In this document: positions 13,070 through 20,613 of the stretch, in pieces
Layout of the letters: the number at the start of each line of letters is the position of its first letter
How positions within the stretch are numbered: position 1 is the stretch's first letter
NCBI GenBank assembly: GCA_963603285.1
Contig: CAVCMG010000030.1
Location: forward strand, 1 to 35,901
Direction: 5' to 3'
Length of the DNA: 35,901 bases
Source: UBA11957 sp963603285
GTDB taxonomy: Bacteria; Bacillota; Clostridia; Lachnospirales; Lachnospiraceae
Translations under genes and position numbers: made by a program
The notes under the pieces: generated by a model
The model's database searches: none
The model's input: only the letters and a program-made list of their open reading frames with translations
Told to the model about the DNA's origin: nothing

Positions 13070-13143
13070 AGGTATTGCCTATAGGGCATTATTATAAGAT
13101 CTAAGTTTTTATTGAAGACCTCGTAGAAATACGAGGTCTTTTA
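13070..13143 (+). ncRNA. Candidate small RNA
   Basis: About 74 nt between a good promoter and a strong terminator, with no convincing reading frame. It begins with TGCC-TATA-GGGCA, which could form a small stem. It may alternatively be a leader that attenuates the lipoprotein gene 75 bases further on. Ends are predicted only. Confidence 0.5.
13115..13140 (+). terminator. Intrinsic terminator with GAAA tetraloop
   Basis: AAGACCTCGTA, GAAA, TACGAGGTCTT: an 11-bp perfect stem closed by a GNRA loop and followed by TTACGTTTT. It stands upstream of the lipoprotein gene. Confidence 0.85.
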
Positions 13144-13217
13144 CGTTTTATTTGCCGTATTCTTGCGTTGAGGCCCACAACGCTGGAAATAAATGTTTTA
13201 CCTAAGGAGAAAAAGAA

Positions 13218-13766
13218 ATGTACAAGAAAATCATCGCACTTGCATTAACTGCTGTATTACTTACCGGATGCAGCAATGTAGAATTTGTCAATAGTTCCTC
13301 TGGTGTTTCTGAAACACAGACATCCAGTGTCACATCTTCTACAGCAAGTACATCATCTGAAACTTCGGTTGTTGAAGCAAGCAGCTCATCTGTAGTTGAA
13401 GAAGTAGATACCAAACACAGAAACCAGACCGTTAATGGCGTGAGCGTTGCATGGTTTGGCGCTGTCCGCGGTGATGTCACTGGTAACTGGTATGTATGCG
13501 CAATCGCCGACAGTAACCCGGTTGACCAATATGCTCTGGATTACTACAACGCATTCTTTGAATCGGACTCTGAAATCCTTGGTGTATGGAATGCCACATT
13601 AAATACCATGACGAAAATCGCTGTTGTTGGCGGTGAACTGAATGCTACAACACATGAATATGTCAAAGGTGAGGAACATGATGCTGATTTGATGTATTCC
13701 GGCATGGTTCTGACAGACAATTTCTATGATATGACAACCGGCGAACTCATTCCTATGGATGAATAA
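13218..13766 (+). CDS. Prophage-encoded lipoprotein
   Basis: 182 residues. A signal peptide MYKKIIALALTAVLLTGCSN carries a clear lipobox (LLTGC, Cys18 as the anchored residue). Residues about 28-65 form a Ser/Thr/Val-rich linker, and a mature domain follows (SVAWFGAVRGDVTGNWYVCA, then IADSNPVDQYALDYYNAFFE, ending GELIPMDE). It would be held on the outer face of the membrane. Lipoproteins next to integrase in prophages often block superinfection or alter the host surface; that is the guess here. AAGGAGAAAAAGAA precedes the ATG. A terminator stands between it and the small RNA promoter. Confidence 0.85.
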   Translation: MYKKIIALALTAVLLTGCSNVEFVNSSSGVSETQTSSVTSSTASTSSETSVVEASSSSVVEEVDTKHRNQTVNGVSVAWFGAVRGDVTGNWYVCAIADSNPVDQYALDYYNAFFESDSEILGVWNATLNTMTKIAVVGGELNATTHEYVKGEEHDADLMYSGMVLTDNFYDMTTGELIPMDE

Positions 13767-13786
13767 AGTAACATCATAAAAAGAAA

Positions 13787-13812
13787 CGGCTCCCTGTTGG
13801 AGCAGGAAGCCG
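13787..13812 (+). terminator. Probable terminator after the lipoprotein gene
   Basis: CGGCT-C-CCTG, loop TTGGAG, CAGG-A-AGCCG: nine base pairs with one mismatch. No T run follows, so it may be Rho-assisted or a pause site. Confidence 0.45.
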
Positions 13813-13932
13813 ATCTGATAACTGTGCATCCCGAAGGATGTGCATCAGTACCTAAGCAATACTGATTATAGCACAAACTCCGGGCACCGTACAGGTGTAT
13901 TTTTTATACCCATTTTTAAGGAGGAATGCTAT

Positions 13933-15012
13933 ATGCCAAAAGCAAAGAAGACCAAAAGCGGCTCATGGAAAGTCCGGGTGCTGGATCATGAAGAGATCAT
14001 CTACGATGCCAACGGCGAACCGGAACGGAAAACCAACGGTAAGATCAAGAAAAAGCAATACTTCCGTGCCTTTACCTCCACAGATCCGTCACCGGCCGGC
14101 CGCCGGGCCGTGGAGAAGATGGCAGCAGACTGGCTGGCAGATCGGGAAGCAGGTGTCTACATGCAGGAATATACGGTAAAAGAAGCCATTGAAAACTATA
14201 TTCTGCTCAAAGAAGACATTCTCTCCCCTACCACGATCAAGGGATATCATACCTTACAAAGAACAGCGTACACGCCAATAGAAGCCCTCAGATTAGACAG
14301 GATCAAAGATACTGAATTACAGGCATGGATCAATCATTTTTCCATAAATCATGCTCCTAAAACCACTCGCAATGCCTGGGGCTTATTCACTGCTGCAGCT
14401 GACACCTACGCACCGGGACGGCATTTCAGCGTGACCCTCCCTATGGCACAGCCTGCAGAACTCTATGTTCCATCAGATGATGATATCAAAAAGTTATTGG
14501 AGTATATCAAGGGAACAGAACTGGAAAAAGCCGTTTTGCTGGCTGCCTTTGGCTGTATGAGAAGAGGGGAAGTTTGTGGACTTACTGCCAGCGATCTGCA
14601 TGGCAACACTGTCACAATCAACAAATCACTTGTACGTGCTGAAAAGAAAACCTATTTAAAGACACCCAAAACAACCAGTTCTTTCCGGACTGTAGAACTT
14701 CCGGAATTTGTAACTCAAAAATTTTCAAATACTACCGGTGCCCTGGTAAAAATGTATCCGGAAGATATCTCAAAGAAATTTCACGATGCAGTCATGGCCT
14801 GTGGGCTCCCTCATTTCCGCTTTCATGATCTCAGACATTATTCAGCATCGATTATGCATGCTATTGGCATCCCGGATCAGTACATCATGGATCGTGGTGG
14901 TTGGAAATCTGACAGAGTTTTGAAAGCCGTCTATAGAAATGTCATAGATTCTGAAAAGAAAAAATTCACCAATAAAATCAACTCTCACTTTGATTCTATC
15001 GCAGGGACTTGA
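13933..15012 (+). CDS. int: Tyrosine-family phage integrase
   Basis: 359 residues from MPKAKKTKSGSWKVRVLDHE, at an ATG 8 bases after AAGGAGG; the 31-codon upstream extension lacks support. N-terminal AP2-like arm-binding part (to about 65), core-binding domain (about 75-170; AIENYILLKEDILSPTTIKG), catalytic domain from about 175. Catalytic residues: Arg in GCMRRGEVCGL, HDLRH, Gly-Gly-Trp in DRGGWKSDRVL, and Tyr in VYRNV. It ends about 50 bases from the tmRNA gene, pointing into it, as integrases using the tmRNA 3' end do. Confidence 0.95.
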   Translation: MPKAKKTKSGSWKVRVLDHEEIIYDANGEPERKTNGKIKKKQYFRAFTSTDPSPAGRRAVEKMAADWLADREAGVYMQEYTVKEAIENYILLKEDILSPTTIKGYHTLQRTAYTPIEALRLDRIKDTELQAWINHFSINHAPKTTRNAWGLFTAAADTYAPGRHFSVTLPMAQPAELYVPSDDDIKKLLEYIKGTELEKAVLLAAFGCMRRGEVCGLTASDLHGNTVTINKSLVRAEKKTYLKTPKTTSSFRTVELPEFVTQKFSNTTGALVKMYPEDISKKFHDAVMACGLPHFRFHDLRHYSASIMHAIGIPDQYIMDRGGWKSDRVLKAVYRNVIDSEKKKFTNKINSHFDSIAGT

Positions 15013-15028
15013 CCTCGGACTTGACCTC
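15005..15028 (+). repeat. Tandem 12-bp repeat at the integrase stop
   Basis: GGACTTGACCTC occurs twice, overlapping the stop codon of integrase. It lies between the gene and the terminator at the predicted attachment region and could be an arm-type integrase site. Confidence 0.7.
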
Positions 15029-15034
15029 AAAAGA

Positions 15035-15062
15035 AAAAAACCTTGAAAAATCAAGGTTTTTT
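15035..15062. terminator. Bidirectional terminator between integrase and tmRNA
   Basis: AAAAAACCTTGA, AAAA, TCAAGGTTTTTT: a 12-bp perfect inverted repeat with T runs on both strands. It ends integrase on the plus strand and tmRNA on the minus strand. Confidence 0.92.
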
Positions 15063-15065
15063 CTA

Positions 15066-15414
15066 TGGACCAGGCGGGAATCGAACCCGCGTCCGAAAGC
15101 CTATTCATTCAGGCATCTCCCATCACAGTCATTGTTTTGACATTCCCTCACGCATACGCCCAATGACAGGCTTATGCGATCAGTAGCTTCATAAAATCTT
15201 CCGCTCCCGCAAAGCTTAGGGAGTGAAGTGCCCTGCTAAATTTGATGCCCGACACTAAGCAGCAGGAATCCCAGTGAAGGACAAGCAGCGCTTAGGCTGC
15301 TAACGCGTAATTTTCGTCTGCGTTTAAATTTAAGTTCCAGCTTGATGACGCAGTTCCGGAGTCTGCGGATGGCTTCCCAAACTTCAAAACCCCCGTCGAA
15401 ACCAGTACTAGCCC
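15066..15414 (-). ncRNA. ssrA: Transfer-messenger RNA
   Basis: 349 nt. The tRNA-like ends pair (5' GGGCTAG with CTGGTCC 3'). The 5' part has the TGGTTTCGACGGGG signature, and the 3' end the T arm GCGGGTTCGATTCCCGC. The tag is read after CTTAAATTTAAAC as GCA-GAC-GAA-AAT-TAC-GCG-TTA-GCA-GCC-TAA: ADENYALAA, preceded by the Ala carried by the tRNA part (AADENYALAA). With SmpB, encoded just upstream, it rescues stalled ribosomes and marks the peptide for proteolysis. CCA is not encoded after the discriminator A. The 3' end is the prophage insertion target. Confidence 0.95.
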
Positions 15415-15587
15415 TCATGTAAAACCGGCAGCTGACAGATCTTTCGGTAGATATCTCCGGCGCTGCAGCCGACAGCTTTATGACGATTTCCTGGTGTCCG
15501 CTTACCTGCGGACTTACAACAGACGTTTGGACGTTTCGCCGTATCTCCTGCAAGCGATCTGGCCGATCCTTTCCATTCGTTACGGTG
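15415..15587 (-). other. Structured leader upstream of tmRNA
   Basis: About 173 nt between the predicted start and mature tmRNA. Clear hairpins: GTCCGC-AGGTAA-GCGGAC and ACGT-CCAA-ACGT; a longer arrangement CGGCTG...CAGCTGCCG encloses GAGATATCTACCGAAAGATC. No reading frame with a ribosome binding site is convincing. It would be removed by RNases such as RNase P to give the mature 5' end, or may act on its own. Confidence 0.5.
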
Positions 15588-15593
15588 TTTTTG

Positions 15594-15621
15594 ATTATAA
15601 CAGATAGTGCCGTTTTGTCAA
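15594..15621 (-). promoter_or_regulatory. tmRNA promoter
   Basis: TTGACA (15616-15621 on the minus strand), 16 bases, TATAAT (15594-15599): both hexamers perfect, as expected for an abundant stable RNA. It lies 28 bases downstream of smpB. Confidence 0.88.
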
Positions 15622-15649
15622 GCACCGCACCCTGTTTTCAACCACTGGT

Positions 15650-16120
15650 TTACATCAGGTTACGCACCTTAAAATCACGCTCTGCCTCACGGCGCATATC
15701 CTTTTTGGCGATATCGGCACGCTTGTCAAACAGCTTTTTACCTTTCGCCAGACCGATCTCTACCTTGATCAGGCTGTCCTTTAAATAGACCTTTAACGGT
15801 ACAAGGGTATAACCCTTCTCGGCGATCTTGCCCTGCAGCTTATTGATCTCGTAGCGGTGCAACAGAAGCTTTTTGATCCGCAGCGGATCACGGTTGAAGA
15901 TATTGCCCTTTTCGTAAGGGCTGATATGCATGCCGTAGATCAGCACTTCGTTATTCTCAATACGCACAAAGGATTCCTTGATGCTGCAGCGGCCCTGACG
16001 CAGGGATTTGACCTCTGTGCCGTGCAGTGCCACACCGGCCTCATACTGCTCCTCGATAAAATAATCGTGGTAGGCCTTTTTATTGTTGGCGATCAGCTTG
16101 ATGCCTTTTTGTTTTGCCAT
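15650..16120 (-). CDS. smpB: SsrA-binding protein SmpB
   Basis: 156 residues, the family's usual length. Family segments are intact: IANNKKAYHDYFIEEQYEAG, VALHGTEVKSLRQGRCSIKE, IYGMHISPYEKGNIFNRDPL, RIKKLLLHRYEI, and the C-terminal basic tail KGKKLFDKRADIAKKD. SmpB binds the tRNA-like domain of tmRNA and guides it to the ribosome. It lies directly upstream of ssrA, the normal arrangement, and AAAAGGAGAGATACCC precedes the ATG. Confidence 0.98.
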   Translation of the reverse strand: MAKQKGIKLIANNKKAYHDYFIEEQYEAGVALHGTEVKSLRQGRCSIKESFVRIENNEVLIYGMHISPYEKGNIFNRDPLRIKKLLLHRYEINKLQGKIAEKGYTLVPLKVYLKDSLIKVEIGLAKGKKLFDKRADIAKKDMRREAERDFKVRNLM

Positions 16121-16183
16121 GGGTATCTCTCCTTTTGCATGTTTTCAGTTACAGTATATCGTGATTTCATCACTCAATAATTT

Positions 16184-16232
16184 CGCCGTTCGCCAAGAGC
16201 GAGCAAGCTCCCTCTGGCTCTCTTGCGCTCAT
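16184..16232. repeat. Hairpin-rich intergenic element, copy A
   Basis: CGCCGTTCGCCAAGAGCGAG followed by CAAGCTCCCTCTGGCTCTCT. The pattern CGCCAAG..C..GCAAGC.C..CT.TGGCTC..TGC is shared with the element upstream of rnr. It sits between rnr and smpB. No protein is likely to be made from it. Confidence 0.55.
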
Positions 16233-16319
16233 TATATCATGTTCCGGGATTTTTTCCAGTCATCCGGCGGTTTAACGCATATTTCTGTCTGCCCTGCCAG
16301 CCGCCAGACGTTTTTCCTG

Positions 16320-18506
16320 TTATCTGTACCCTTTTCTCTTTTTCGGTGCTTCCTCCGTAAAGGAAAAATCAATCGTTCCGGCTGTCACGTTGGCATCCTC
16401 CACCATGACGCGGACGGTATCGCCAAGACCGTAAACCTTGCCAGTATGTTCACCGACAATACGGTAATGTTCCTCGTCAAAATGGTAATAATCGTCATAC
16501 ATATCCTGTAGACGCACCATACCCTCCACGGTATTGTCAAGCTCCACATAGACGCCCCAGGCAGTCACACCACTGATCCGGCCTTCAAAGACCTCCTCGA
16601 GATGGTAGCTCATATACTCGGCTTTCTTGATCTTGTCCGTCTCGCGCTCGGCTTCCTCGGCACGGCGTTCGCACAGGCTGCTCTGGTTAGCGACATCTTC
16701 GAGCATTTCCTGATATTTCTCAATCTTTTCCGGCTTCAGACGGCCACGGATGCTGTCCTTGATGATGCGGTGGATCTGCAGATCCGGGTAACGGCGGATC
16801 GGGGAAGTAAAGTGGCAGTAATACTTTGCCGCCAGTCCGAAATGACCGCTGCATTCGGTGGTATATCTCGCCCGCTTCATAGAACGCAAAAGCAGTCGGC
16901 TCACCATATCCTCATATGGCTTGCCCTTCAGCTTTGCCAGCACCTCCTGGATCTCGCCCGGCGTCATTTCCTGTCCGGCCTTTTTCACATCCATCCCCAG
17001 CGCATGGATTAGTGTCAGCACTTGCTCCACCTTTTCCGGATCCGGATTTTCATGGACACGGTAGACGAAGGGGATCTCCCTCTTGCAATACTCACTGGCC
17101 ACCGCTTCATTGGCCGACAGCATGAAATCCTCGATCATATCCGTCGCCACGTTTCGTTCATACGGGCGGATCTCGATCGGGTGGCCCGTCTCCCCAAGAA
17201 TAATCTTGCATTCCGGAAAATCAAAGTCGATAGAGCCACGGTTCTGTCTGTTTTTTCGGATTTTTTGCGAAAGTTCCGCCATTTTGAAAAACATGGGCAC
17301 AAGCTCACCGCATTCCTTTGTCAGTGCCTCATCCTCTCTGCCAAGGATCTTTTTGACCTCGGTATAGGACATGCGGCGGTTGACATGGATCACTGATTCC
17401 ACCAGTTCATGGGACAGACGCTTTCCCGAAGCGTCAAAAGTCATCAGACAGCTTAAGGCCAGCCTGTCCTGCCCGGCATTTAACGAGCAGATGCCATTGG
17501 ACAACTCCACCGGCAGCATCGGGATCACACGATCCACGAGATAAACGCTGGTTCCCCGCTTTAACGCTTCTCTGTCGAGGGCACTGTTTGCCTGCACATA
17601 ATTGCTGACGTCGGCGATATGCACGCCCAGATGATACAGCCCGTCCTCCTCGTAAAGGCTGACCGCATCGTCCAGATCCTTGGCATCCTCGCCGTCGATC
17701 GTGACCATCATCAGATCCGTAAGATCTGTACGGCCATCTCTGTCACCGTCCTGCACATGATCCGGCACACGCTTTGCCTGATTGGCCACCTTTTCCGGGA
17801 ACTCCATCGGCAGCTCCATGCTTTTGGCGATGGACAGCACATCCACGCCCGGCTCACGGCTGTAACCGAGAACCTCCACGACCTTGCCCTCCGGACTTCT
17901 GTGATGCCCGCCGTAAGAGGTCATCTGTACGACAACCTTCTGGCCGTCCTTGGCCTCTCCGGCATTTTTCTGGGCAATGAAGATCTCCCGCTCGATCTTG
18001 TTCAGATCCGGCTTCACAAAGCCAAAGGAGCGCTCCTGCTGGTAGGTGCCGACAATCTGTGTCAGGCCATGGCCTGTGATCGCCACAACCTTTGCCTCCG
18101 GACGGCGGCCTCTCTGGTTTGCCAGCGGCAGGATCTCCACTTCATCTTTATGAAAGGCACTGCCGGTATATTCCTCCGGGATAAAATAATCCTGTTCTTC
18201 GCCCTCGACTTCCACAAAGCCAAAGCCCTTGGGATGGCTGATAAAGGTGCCTTTGATGGTCTGGCCCTGAATCTCTTTCTTTTCCTGCTTTGCCGGGCCG
18301 CGTTTTTTCATATAGCGGCCACGGTTATCCATCGTAATCTTATTATCCTGCAACAGACTGTCCAGAGTATCCTGCAGATCCTTGCGGCGTTCCTTTGGAA
18401 TATCGAGAAGAATCGCGATCTCCTTGCCACGCATCGGCACATAGGATTTGGAACAGATCACATCGTATATCATTTTTTTTCGTTTTTTTAACTGTTTCGG
18501 ATTCAA
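16320..18506 (-). CDS. rnr: Ribonuclease R
   Basis: 728 residues from a TTG at 18506, five bases after AGGAGG. A longer frame reaches an ATG at 18641 but runs through an intergenic hairpin element, so I discard it. Order: N-terminal winged helix (MIYDVICSKSYVPMRGKEIA), two cold-shock-like OB folds (QGQTIKGTFISHPKGFGFVE; FGFVKPDLNKIEREIFIAQK), RNB catalytic domain with ITIDGEDAKDLDDAVSL (metal-binding aspartates), and a C-terminal S1 domain (EGRISGVTAWGVYVELDNTV). RNase R digests structured RNA 3' to 5' and in other bacteria works with tmRNA/SmpB to clear faulty messages, which explains its place here. Confidence 0.97.
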   Translation of the reverse strand: MNPKQLKKRKKMIYDVICSKSYVPMRGKEIAILLDIPKERRKDLQDTLDSLLQDNKITMDNRGRYMKKRGPAKQEKKEIQGQTIKGTFISHPKGFGFVEVEGEEQDYFIPEEYTGSAFHKDEVEILPLANQRGRRPEAKVVAITGHGLTQIVGTYQQERSFGFVKPDLNKIEREIFIAQKNAGEAKDGQKVVVQMTSYGGHHRSPEGKVVEVLGYSREPGVDVLSIAKSMELPMEFPEKVANQAKRVPDHVQDGDRDGRTDLTDLMMVTIDGEDAKDLDDAVSLYEEDGLYHLGVHIADVSNYVQANSALDREALKRGTSVYLVDRVIPMLPVELSNGICSLNAGQDRLALSCLMTFDASGKRLSHELVESVIHVNRRMSYTEVKKILGREDEALTKECGELVPMFFKMAELSQKIRKNRQNRGSIDFDFPECKIILGETGHPIEIRPYERNVATDMIEDFMLSANEAVASEYCKREIPFVYRVHENPDPEKVEQVLTLIHALGMDVKKAGQEMTPGEIQEVLAKLKGKPYEDMVSRLLLRSMKRARYTTECSGHFGLAAKYYCHFTSPIRRYPDLQIHRIIKDSIRGRLKPEKIEKYQEMLEDVANQSSLCERRAEEAERETDKIKKAEYMSYHLEEVFEGRISGVTAWGVYVELDNTVEGMVRLQDMYDDYYHFDEEHYRIVGEHTGKVYGLGDTVRVMVEDANVTAGTIDFSFTEEAPKKRKGYR

Positions 18507-18527
18507 TACTTCCTCCTGTGGTTTTAC

Positions 18528-18657
18528 ATAACCATAAGAAACACGCTTCGCGAGTTTCTCATGGTTATCGCGGCAGTCGCCAAGGTCTCGTGCAAGCACG
18601 GACTTTGGCTCGTTGCTCGCGTAAATAAAAGAAACCTCCACTGGAGCTTTCTTTTAT
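18528..18657. repeat. Hairpin-rich intergenic element upstream of rnr, copy B
   Basis: Left hairpin: ATAACCATAAGAAAC (18528-18542) against GTTTCTCATGGTTAT (18554-18568), 14 of 15 matched, loop ACGCTTCGCGA. Middle: CGCCAAGGTCTCGTGCAAGC and CTTTGGCTCGTTGCTCGC, similar to copy A. Right hairpin: ATAAAAGAAA..CTCCA-C-TGGAG..TTTCTTTTAT (18625-18657). It forms the rnr leader. Confidence 0.7.
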
Positions 18658-18673
18658 ATGCTAAGGCAAAACA

Positions 18674-18700
18674 AGGCACTCTTGATTGTCAAGAGTGCCT
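18674..18700 (-). terminator. Terminator of secG
   Basis: AGGCACTCTTGA, TTG, TCAAGAGTGCCT: a 12-bp perfect stem, followed on the minus strand by TGTTTTGCC. It separates secG from rnr. Confidence 0.85.
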
Positions 18701-18706
18701 GCCTGA

Positions 18707-18949
18707 TTAAAAGTTCATATTTAATACTACAGATAAAACAATAAAAAGGATCGCCATAGCCTTTGTAGACTTGATCAGAACGCCCTCTTTGGAACGCATC
18801 TTGTTCTGTCCCCAGTAGGTGTCTGTGGTGTTGCCACCGCCGATCACGCCGAGTCCTTTCTGTTTACCTTCCTGCATAAGCACAACTACGGTAAGCGCAA
18901 TACAATCTATAATGTAAATGATGGTAATGATGATTTTTAAAACGTTCAA
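18707..18949 (-). CDS. secG: Preprotein translocase subunit SecG
   Basis: 80 residues with two membrane spans, about 2-24 (NVLKIIITIIYIIDCIALTV) and about 60-79 (STKAMAILFIVLSVVLNMNF). Between them is the conserved QEGKQKGLGVIGGGNTTDTY loop. SecG is the accessory subunit of the SecYEG channel and helps protein export. The eno-secG-rnr-smpB-ssrA neighbourhood is standard in Firmicutes. AGGAGGTATATATCTTGAAC precedes the ATG. It has its own promoter and terminator. Confidence 0.96.
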   Translation of the reverse strand: MNVLKIIITIIYIIDCIALTVVVLMQEGKQKGLGVIGGGNTTDTYWGQNKMRSKEGVLIKSTKAMAILFIVLSVVLNMNF

Positions 18950-18978
18950 GATATATACCTCCTGTACAAACTTGTTTT

Positions 18979-19007
18979 ATCATACCATAGGATTCCTGCG
19001 TTTTCAA
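18979..19007 (-). promoter_or_regulatory. secG promoter
   Basis: On the minus strand, TTGAAA, 17 bases, TATGAT, 30 bases before the secG start. It allows secG expression apart from eno. Confidence 0.7.
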
Positions 19008-19117
19008 GCATTTTCCATCATAATTCAGCTGTGCTGTGCATCTTTTTATCAGATTTTTTGTTTTTTCCGTACGTGAACCTGCGCATACTTTTCCTGCACC
19101 TGTCAAAAGCCGTTTTT

Positions 19118-20434
19118 CTATTCCAGCTTCTGCGGACAGAACAGGCAGCTGTATGTGGCTACGCTGCCGATATAGTCCTCGATGCGCAGCAACTGGTTGT
19201 ACTTTGCTGTGCGTTCTGTACGGCAGGGCGCACCGGTTTTGATCTGTCCTGCCCCGCAGGCTACGGCCAGATCTGCGATAAAGGTATCCTCCGTCTCACC
19301 GGAGCGGTGCGATATAACGGCGCGGTAACCGGCCTCCTGCGCCATACGGATCGTCTGCATGGCTTCGGTCAACGTACCGATCTGGTTCACCTTGACCAGC
19401 ACGGCATTGGCCACGCCCAGATGGATACCGCCCTGCAACCGGGCCGGATTCGTCACAAAAAGGTCGTCCCCGACCAGCTGTATCTTTTCACCGAGCCTTG
19501 CGGTCAGCACCTGCCAGCCTTCCCAGTCATCCTCCCGGAGACCATCCTCGATGGAGATCAGCGGAAACTGCCGGATCAGCTCTTCGTAATAGGCGATCAG
19601 CTCATTTGTTGTACGCAGCTTTCCCTCACCGGCAAATACATAGGCCTGCCGCTCTCTGTCATAGAGTTCGCTTGCGGCGGCATCCATGGCAAAGTACACA
19701 TCCTCACCACAGCGGTAACCGCTCTTTTCCACAGCTTCACAGAGAATGGACAGTACCTCTCCCGCATCCGTCATATCCGGGGCAAAACCACCCTCGTCAC
19801 CGACAGCCGTGGCATACCCCTTTTCCTTCAGAAGCTTTTTCAGCGTATGGTAAACCTCCGTGCCGATCTGCAGTGCTCCGGCAAAGCTGTCCGCTTTTCC
19901 CGGAATGATCATAAATTCCTGAAAATCAAGCCCTGTGTCGGTATGCGCGCCGCCATTTAAGACATTCATCATTGGCACCGGCATTTTTGTCGTATAACAT
20001 CCGCCAAGGTATCTGTACAGCGGAATACGAAGCGCCCGGGCGGCGGCCTTTGCCACAGCCATAGAGGTGCCAAGCAGCGCATTGGCGCCCAGATGTTCCT
20101 TGTTCTCCGTACCGTCCGTCTCTCTCAGCAGATGATCGATATATTCCTGATTCAGCGCATTCTCACCGACAAGTACCTCTGCCAGCTGCGTATTCACATG
20201 TTCAACCGCCTTCTGTACGCCTTTTCCATGGTATCTGTCCGTATCTTTGTCTCTGAGCTCTATCGCTTCGTAGCTTCCGGTCGATGCCCCGGACGGCACC
20301 ATGGCCCTGCCGGTATGGCCATCCAGACCGACGATGCCTTCTCCTACAGTAACCTCTACCTCCACCGTGGGGTTGCCCCGGGAGTCAAGGATTTCTCTGG
20401 CGTTTATTCTTCGGATCGGTAGATATCGAAACAT
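19118..20434 (-). CDS. eno: Enolase
   Basis: 438 residues. Converts 2-phosphoglycerate to phosphoenolpyruvate in lower glycolysis. Present: REILDSRGNPTVEVEV, SGASTGSYEAIELRD, VPMMNVLNGGAHTDTGLDFQ then EF (substrate loop), AVGDEGGFAPDM, SIEDGLREDDWEGW, VGDDLFVTN, catalytic Lys in VKVNQIGTLTEA and SHRSGETEDTFIADLAV. The loop GAPCRTERTAKYNQLLRIED differs from the usual GAPSRSER. The sequence is more divergent than the other glycolytic proteins here, so it may be the only enolase or a paralogue. AGGAGGTATTTCACA precedes the ATG. It stands apart from gpmI because of the sugar island. Confidence 0.97.
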   Translation of the reverse strand: MFRYLPIRRINAREILDSRGNPTVEVEVTVGEGIVGLDGHTGRAMVPSGASTGSYEAIELRDKDTDRYHGKGVQKAVEHVNTQLAEVLVGENALNQEYIDHLLRETDGTENKEHLGANALLGTSMAVAKAAARALRIPLYRYLGGCYTTKMPVPMMNVLNGGAHTDTGLDFQEFMIIPGKADSFAGALQIGTEVYHTLKKLLKEKGYATAVGDEGGFAPDMTDAGEVLSILCEAVEKSGYRCGEDVYFAMDAAASELYDRERQAYVFAGEGKLRTTNELIAYYEELIRQFPLISIEDGLREDDWEGWQVLTARLGEKIQLVGDDLFVTNPARLQGGIHLGVANAVLVKVNQIGTLTEAMQTIRMAQEAGYRAVISHRSGETEDTFIADLAVACGAGQIKTGAPCRTERTAKYNQLLRIEDYIGSVATYSCLFCPQKLE

Positions 20435-20530
20435 TGTGAAATACCTCCTCGGATTTTGATGAAATATTACTTATATCATTGTGTCCGAAGAAACTGTTTT
20501 TATGCATATTTTCATATGTATAAAAGCAGA

Positions 20531-20571
20531 AAGAACGGATACTTCACCTTGCAGTAAAATTATCCGTTCTT
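20531..20571 (-). terminator. Terminator of the sugar operon
   Basis: AAGAACGGATA (20531-20541) and TATCCGTTCTT (20561-20571), a perfect 11-bp stem with a 19-base loop, followed on the minus strand by TCTGCTTTTAT. It separates the MFS gene from eno. Confidence 0.8.
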
Positions 20572-20613
20572 CTGAAAATATATGTGTTTTATGGGAGTGT
20601 TTACTTTTTCAGT

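Noticed and set aside
15236..15625. 129-codon frame over the tmRNA gene.
   Set aside because: The tmRNA ends, tag frame and promoter explain this sequence.
18507..18641. Upstream 45-codon extension of ribonuclease R.
   Set aside because: It runs through strong intergenic hairpins; a TTG five bases after AGGAGG gives the family's normal N-terminus.
18864..19106. 80-codon frame overlapping secG and its upstream region.
   Set aside because: It overlaps secG in another frame, covers the secG promoter and has no family features.
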